This document shows, in pieces, positions 58,299 to 64,000 of a stretch of 64,000 nt of DNA. Source of the DNA: CAXSEF01 sp964236695 (GTDB lineage Bacteria > Pseudomonadota > Alphaproteobacteria > Acetobacterales > Acetobacteraceae); contig CAXSFU010000001.1 in assembly GCA_964236695.1 (NCBI GenBank), positions 62,001 through 126,000 on the forward strand, read 5' to 3'. The notes under the pieces are model-generated. The model saw only the letters and a list, made by a program, of their open reading frames with translations, did no database searches and had not been told where the DNA came from. Both the position numbers and the translations under genes were made by a program. The number at the start of each line of letters is the position of its first letter. Positions within the stretch are counted from its first letter, which is position 1.

Positions 58299-60621
58299 GG
58301 CGTTCGCCTTCCAAGACTGCGTCGGACCCGGAGCCGCCAGATCCCTGGCCGCCCGACCCTTGGCCAACAGGCCCGGGGCTGCCGCCGGCGCCGGGCAGGT
58401 GCAGAGACGCAACGGCGCCGGGCCCGTCCGCCCGGTCGTGCAGCGTCACCGACCCGCCATGGTCCTCCATGATCTTCTTGACGATGGCAAGCCCGAGCCC
58501 GGTCCCCTTGGGCTTATGGGTGACGTAGGGCTCGGTCAGCCGGGTGCGGTCGTGCGCCGGCAGCCCGACGCCGTCGTCGCTCACCGCGATGCTCACCTCG
58601 CCGTCCCGCTCGACCACGCTGAGCGAGACGTGGCCCGGCGTCTCGCACGGCCCGCGCGGGCGCATCGCCACCGCGTCGGCCGCGTTCTGCAGCAGGTTGG
58701 TCAGCGCCTGGCCGAGCAGGCGCGCGTCGCAAGGTGCCACCGGCCCGCGCTCGGGGATGTTGGTCGACCAGCCCAGCTCGGGTCGCGCGGCACGCTGCAG
58801 GATCACCGCCTCGCGCGCCACCCTGCCCACGTCGCCGGCCCGGATCACCGGCTGCGGCATGCGCGCGAAGGCGGAGAACTCGTCGACCATGCGGCCGATC
58901 TCGCCCACCTGGCGCACGATGGTGTCGGCGCACTGGATGAAGGTGTCCGGGTCCGAGGTGATCTCGCGCGCGAAGCGGCGCTTGAGTCGCTCGGCGGAGA
59001 GCTGGATGGGAGTCAGCGGGTTCTTGATCTCGTGGGCGATGCGGCGCGCGACGTCGGCCCAGGCCGCCTTGCGCTGCGCCGACTGCAGCTCGGTGATGTC
59101 GTCGAAGGTCACCACGTAGCCTTCCGGCAGACCGGCCTTCAGCTCTGGGCCGATGCGCACCAGCAGGGTGCGGCGCGCCATCTCCGGGCCGATCTGCACC
59201 TCCATGCGGCGCGAGCGGTCCGGCGCCGCAGCGCTGCTGGCCAGCAGCTCGGCGAACTGCGGCACCAGCACGCCGAGCTTCTGCCCGGTGGCCGCCAGCA
59301 GGTCGATGCCGAGCAGCTCGGCCGCCGCGGGATTTGGGAGTTCGATCCTGGAGCTGGCATCCAGTCCTATAACTCCGGCCGAAACGCCGGACAGCACTGT
59401 TTCCGTGAAGCGGCGGCGCTCGTCGATCTGGCGGTAGGCGTCCATCAGCTCGCCGCGCTGGCCGGCGAGCTGGCCGGTCATGCGGTTGAAGGCACGGCTG
59501 AGGCCGGCCAGCTCGTCGTCGCTGCCGGCTTCCGGCACGCGCACGGCGAGGTCGCCGGAGCGCACCCGCTCGGCCGCCGCGATCAGCCGGCCGACCGGGC
59601 GCGCGATCTGGTTGGCGAGCACAAGGCCGAGCAGCACCGCGGCAGAGAGCACCAGCAACGCCACCAGGCCGAAGATCAGCACGAAGCTGACCTGCAGCCC
59701 GTAGCGGTTCTGGTCGAGGCGCTCGTATTCCGCGACCGCGCCCTCCGCGCGGTGCATGTGGTCGAGGATGTGCGGGTCGATCGCCCGGCTCAGCAGCATC
59801 AGCAGCGGCGGCGTGGTGTTGAGCTGCACCACCGCGCGCACCTCGGACTCGTCGGACGTGCCGAGCACGGCGACGTCGCCGCCCTCGGCCGCCTGGTTGG
59901 CCGCCGGCGGAATGGTGCGCACGTCGAGATCGGAATGCATTCCGTTGGCGGCCACGACCTGCCCGGTCACCGGCTCGAACACCACCGCCTCGTCGAGGCC
60001 GCGCATCGCCGTCTGGCTGATCAGCAGCGACTCCAGCGCCTGCGGGTTGCCGCCCATGGTGCGGCCGGCCTCCTGGATGTCCTGCGCCATGCCGAGGGCG
60101 TCGGCGCGGATGTTGTCGCGGTGCTCCAGCAGGTAGCCCTGCGACGCCTGCAGGCTTTCCTCCAGCGCGGTCCTCACCCGGTCGTTGAACCAGGACTGGA
60201 TTCCCAGATGGAAGAACACGGTGGCGAACACCGCGACCAGGATGGTCGGCGTCACCGCCACCACGCTGAACAGCACCACCAGGCGCACGTGCAGCCTGCT
60301 GCCGGCCGAGCCGCGCCTGCGCTCCACCCAGACCCGGGTCAGCCGCCCGGCCAGCGCCGCGCCGAGCAGCAGCAGCGCCACCACGTTGGACAGGGTGATC
60401 GCGAACACGAGGTTGGGGCGCGACGACAGGGTGGTGCCGCGCGCCAGCATCACGAAGCTGGCAATGCCGAGGCCCAGCGCCACCGCGGCGAGCACCAGCG
60501 TGGCGCTCTTGCCGAGCAGGAGGTCTGCCAGGCCGCGCCGGCGACGCGCCGCCCGCAGTCCCGCGGGCCCCGCCATCCTCGGGGCAAGGCTGCCCTGGCC
60601 GGAATCGCCACCGTCAGCCAT
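58288..60621 (-). CDS. ntrY: Sensor histidine kinase NtrY
   Basis: A 777-residue membrane sensor kinase. Two N-terminal transmembrane helices lie near residues 42-62 and 72-95; a third is LVVLFSVVAVTPTILVAVFATVFF. A periplasmic region of about 150 residues follows, then a TM near 315-335, a HAMP (ANQIARPVGRLIAAAERVRSGDL), a PAS domain (FTETVLSGVSAGVIGLDA), the H-box RIAHEIKNPLTPIQ and ATPase boxes (NLLQNAADA, DDGVG, KGTGLGLAIVKKI). It would phosphorylate NtrX in response to nitrogen or redox signals. AGGAG lies 8 nt before the ATG at 60621. A Gly/Ser-rich tail ends it. Confidence 0.95.
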   Translation of the reverse strand: MADGGDSGQGSLAPRMAGPAGLRAARRRRGLADLLLGKSATLVLAAVALGLGIASFVMLARGTTLSSRPNLVFAITLSNVVALLLLGAALAGRLTRVWVERRRGSAGSRLHVRLVVLFSVVAVTPTILVAVFATVFFHLGIQSWFNDRVRTALEESLQASQGYLLEHRDNIRADALGMAQDIQEAGRTMGGNPQALESLLISQTAMRGLDEAVVFEPVTGQVVAANGMHSDLDVRTIPPAANQAAEGGDVAVLGTSDESEVRAVVQLNTTPPLLMLLSRAIDPHILDHMHRAEGAVAEYERLDQNRYGLQVSFVLIFGLVALLVLSAAVLLGLVLANQIARPVGRLIAAAERVRSGDLAVRVPEAGSDDELAGLSRAFNRMTGQLAGQRGELMDAYRQIDERRRFTETVLSGVSAGVIGLDASSRIELPNPAAAELLGIDLLAATGQKLGVLVPQFAELLASSAAAPDRSRRMEVQIGPEMARRTLLVRIGPELKAGLPEGYVVTFDDITELQSAQRKAAWADVARRIAHEIKNPLTPIQLSAERLKRRFAREITSDPDTFIQCADTIVRQVGEIGRMVDEFSAFARMPQPVIRAGDVGRVAREAVILQRAARPELGWSTNIPERGPVAPCDARLLGQALTNLLQNAADAVAMRPRGPCETPGHVSLSVVERDGEVSIAVSDDGVGLPAHDRTRLTEPYVTHKPKGTGLGLAIVKKIMEDHGGSVTLHDRADGPGAVASLHLPGAGGSPGPVGQGSGGQGSGGSGSDAVLEGERHGA

Positions 60622-60678
60622 GCGCGTCGCTCCTGCCAAGCCGCCCCGCCCCGCGCGACGCCTGCCGCCGCGCGGCCG

Positions 60679-62130
<1,452 letters not shown>

Positions 62131-62249
62131 TGTGGCACCCTACTGTATCCTTCTGGGGTCCGGCGCGGGCCGGCCGGGCGTGGTGCACGCCCGCGCCGCG
62201 CCGGGGTCGCGCCGGCGCAGCCACGCCGGCGGCGGCAAGGCAGCGCCGC

Positions 62250-63395
62250 TCACGGGCCGTCGCCCGCGTCCTCCACCAGCACCGGCAGATGCAGGCGGAA
62301 TTCCGTCCTACCAGGCCGGCTCTCGACCTCGATCAGGCCGCCGTGGTCGCCGACGATCTTGGCCACCATGGCGAGTCCCAGCCCGCTGCCGGACGGCTTG
62401 GAGGTCACGAAGGCGTCGAACAGGTTGGGACGGATGTCATCGGGGATGCCCGGCCCGTTGTCGCGCACGATCACCAGCAGCGGCAGGTCGACCCGCCGCT
62501 TGGCGCCGGGCACCGCGAGCCGGACGCCGTGCTGGTAGGCGGTGATCAGGGTGATCTCGCCGCTGGTCTCGCTGGCGTAGCGGTCCGAACCGGTGATCGC
62601 CTCCGCCGCGTTCTTCACGAGGTTGAGCAGGACCTGCACCAGCTGGTCGCGGTTGCCCCACACCGGCGGCAGCGACGGATCGTACAGCTCGGCGAAGCGC
62701 AGGTGCGCCGCGAACCCGCTCTGCGACAGCAGCCGCACATGCTCCAGCACCCGGTGGATGTTGACCGCCCGGCGCTCCACCGGGCGCTCCCCAAAGACTT
62801 CCATCCTATCGACGAGGTCGCGAATCCTGTCGGCCTCGTCGCGTATCAGCTCCGCCAGCTCGCGGTCCGGCGCGGAGACGGTGTTCTCCAGCAGTTGCGC
62901 GGCGCCGCGTATGCCGGACAGCGGGTTCTTCACCTCGTGGGCCAGGATCGCCGCCATCCCCGCCACGGAGCGCGCGGCGTTGCGGAACCCGAGCTGCTGG
63001 TCGAGTGCGCGTACCGTGGCGCTGTTCTGCAGCACCAGCACCACGCCGCCCACCTCGTCCGGCAGAGGTGCCGCGCGCACCGTCACCTGACGCCGGCTCA
63101 GCCGCGGGCTTTCCAGGGTGATCTCGTGCTCGGACACCGTGACCCCATCCTGGCGCACCTGCCCGATCAGCAGGAACAGCGGCGAGTCCTTGGGAAGCAG
63201 GTCCTGCAGCCGCATCTGCCGCAGCTGGGTCAGCGACACCCCCAGGAACTGCTCCGCGGCCGAGTTGGCCTGTCGGAATCGGTCGTCCGCGTCGAGCGAC
63301 ATCACCGGCACCGGCAGCGCCGACAGCAGCGCTTGCGCCTCCTGCTCGGCCGTCCGCCCCGCCGGCGGGCGCACCAGCACCAGCGCCTTCCTCAT
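62250..63395 (-). CDS. ntrB: Nitrogen regulation sensor kinase/phosphatase NtrB
   Basis: A 381-residue cytosolic histidine kinase with a PAS domain (ALLSALPVPVMSLDADDRF, residues ~23-100), the H-box LAHEVKNPLSGIRGAAQLL with His153, and the catalytic ATPase domain (NLVKNAAEAI, DNGPGIP, SGSGLGLAMVAKI). It phosphorylates or dephosphorylates NtrC under control of PII. Start ATG at 63395, overlapping dusB's stop in ATGA; a longer upstream frame is non-coding. Preceding gene dusB is the usual nifR3 partner. Confidence 0.95.
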   Translation of the reverse strand: MRKALVLVRPPAGRTAEQEAQALLSALPVPVMSLDADDRFRQANSAAEQFLGVSLTQLRQMRLQDLLPKDSPLFLLIGQVRQDGVTVSEHEITLESPRLSRRQVTVRAAPLPDEVGGVVLVLQNSATVRALDQQLGFRNAARSVAGMAAILAHEVKNPLSGIRGAAQLLENTVSAPDRELAELIRDEADRIRDLVDRMEVFGERPVERRAVNIHRVLEHVRLLSQSGFAAHLRFAELYDPSLPPVWGNRDQLVQVLLNLVKNAAEAITGSDRYASETSGEITLITAYQHGVRLAVPGAKRRVDLPLLVIVRDNGPGIPDDIRPNLFDAFVTSKPSGSGLGLAMVAKIVGDHGGLIEVESRPGRTEFRLHLPVLVEDAGDGP

Positions 63396-64000
63396 GCCGC
63401 CGCCGCGCGCGCCGCGTCGCCGTCTCCCTGCGCCGCGGCCTCTCGCGCCCACGTCCCGCCCGGCCCGGCCGCCTGCTGCGCGCCGACCTGGTCGTAGAAC
63501 GCCCCGACCAGCGCCACCACCCGCGCCGGGTCGTCGAGCCGGTTCATCGCGTCGCGGAACTCCGCCGAGCCGTGCAGGCCGCGCGAGTACCAGGACACGT
63601 GCTTGCGGGCCAGCCGCGTGCCCGCCTCCACCCCGAAATACGACAGCATCGCGGCGTAGTGGCGCAGCAGGATGTCACGCTGCTGCGCCAGCGGCGGGTC
63701 GGGCATCCGCTCGCCGGTCGCGAGGTATCGCGCCACCTGCGCCGGCAGCCACGGCCGGCCGTAGCAGCCGCGCCCGATCATCACCCCGTCCGCGCCGGAC
63801 TGCGCATACGCCTCGGCCGCGTCGTCGAGCGTCAGGATGTCGCCGTTCACCACCACCGGGATCGACACCGCCCGCTTCACCGTGGCCACGAACCGCCAGT
63901 CCGCCCGCCCGGTGTAGAACTGCTGCCGCGTGCGGCCATGCACCGTGACCATGCGGATGCCGCAGCCCTGCGCGATGCGCGCCAGCGCCGGCGCGTTCAG
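63392..64000 (-). CDS. dusB: tRNA-dihydrouridine synthase DusB, 3' part (cut by window edge)
   Basis: The C-terminal ~200 residues of a flavin-dependent tRNA dihydrouridine synthase (NifR3). Visible: ARIAQGCGIRMVTVHGRTRQQFYTG, VVNGDILTLDDA, SGADGVMIGRGCYGRPWL, the FMN phosphate-binding loop, and the helical tRNA-binding domain (LLRHYAAMLSYFG, KHVSWYSRGL). The catalytic cysteine lies beyond the window. Its stop overlaps ntrB's start by 4 nt, as in Rhodobacter nifR3-ntrB. Confidence 0.94.
   Translation of the reverse strand: MNAPALARIAQGCGIRMVTVHGRTRQQFYTGRADWRFVATVKRAVSIPVVVNGDILTLDDAAEAYAQSGADGVMIGRGCYGRPWLPAQVARYLATGERMPDPPLAQQRDILLRHYAAMLSYFGVEAGTRLARKHVSWYSRGLHGSAEFRDAMNRLDDPARVVALVGAFYDQVGAQQAAGPGGTWAREAAAQGDGDAARAAAA

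Noticed and set aside
56955..58472. 505-codon plus-strand frame opposite ntrX
   Set aside because: Shadow of ntrX; no start signal and no family features.

Overview
The window is very GC-rich (third codon positions almost always G or C), with GTG and TTG starts mixed with ATG. Its gene order points to an alphaproteobacterium, most likely of the Acetobacteraceae. The best marker is the right end, on the minus strand: dusB-ntrB-ntrC-ntrY-ntrX-hfq-hflX, the classic nitrogen-regulation/Hfq block of Rhodospirillales and relatives. The two families of dispersed repeats between genes are also, from memory, of a kind common in that family. I cannot name a genus.

Layout. 0.2-5 kb: a hemerythrin-like protein after a DUF2231-Rieske protein, a frameshifted SGNH hydrolase remnant, a small unknown gene, a PsiE-family membrane protein and aquaporin Z. 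5.2-14 kb: mostly housekeeping and stress genes: Fur/Zur regulator, AI-2E-family transporter, a periplasmic molybdenum oxidoreductase with its cytochrome b, a secreted repeat protein, DUF2237, a CX5R phosphatase-like protein, GapR, an Ohr/OsmC peroxidase, a glutathione transferase and a CDF metal exporter. 14.5-23.4 kb: acyl-CoA synthetase, M3 oligopeptidase, ABC1-family kinase, siroheme synthase and a large glycine-rich RTX-like secreted protein. 23.7-32 kb: a seven-gene, partly translationally coupled block of two sugar epimerase/dehydratases, a B12-type radical SAM protein, a GT4 glycosyltransferase and three tandem CgeB-like glycosyltransferases. This is the most distinctive accessory region. 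32-45 kb: radC, a three-gene operon (hydrolase, membrane-bound spermidine-synthase-like protein, exported PCMT-like methyltransferase), LysR, DsbA-family, a PHB-depolymerase-type esterase, an FAD oxidoreductase, tRNA-Ser(TGA), an LpxR-like protein and a lytic transglycosylase. 45-54 kb: rlpA-like, dacC, tmk, a small secreted protein, holB, metG, tatD, an MBL hydrolase and mazG, a typical alphaproteobacterial string. 54-64 kb: an inositol-phosphatase-family gene, hflX, hfq, ntrX, ntrY, ntrC, ntrB and partial dusB.

A GC-rich, four-hairpin repeat of about 130 bp occurs about 15 times, nearly always starting at or just after a stop codon. In places it has become coding sequence at the ends of genes. 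A second, AT-rich family with two long palindromes occurs three times. I see no rRNA, CRISPR array, transposase or phage gene. The epimerase/radical SAM/glycosyltransferase block, divergent from the large secreted protein, is the best candidate for an undescribed system: it reads as assembly of an unusual, possibly C- or methyl-modified glycan, but its product and target are inference only.
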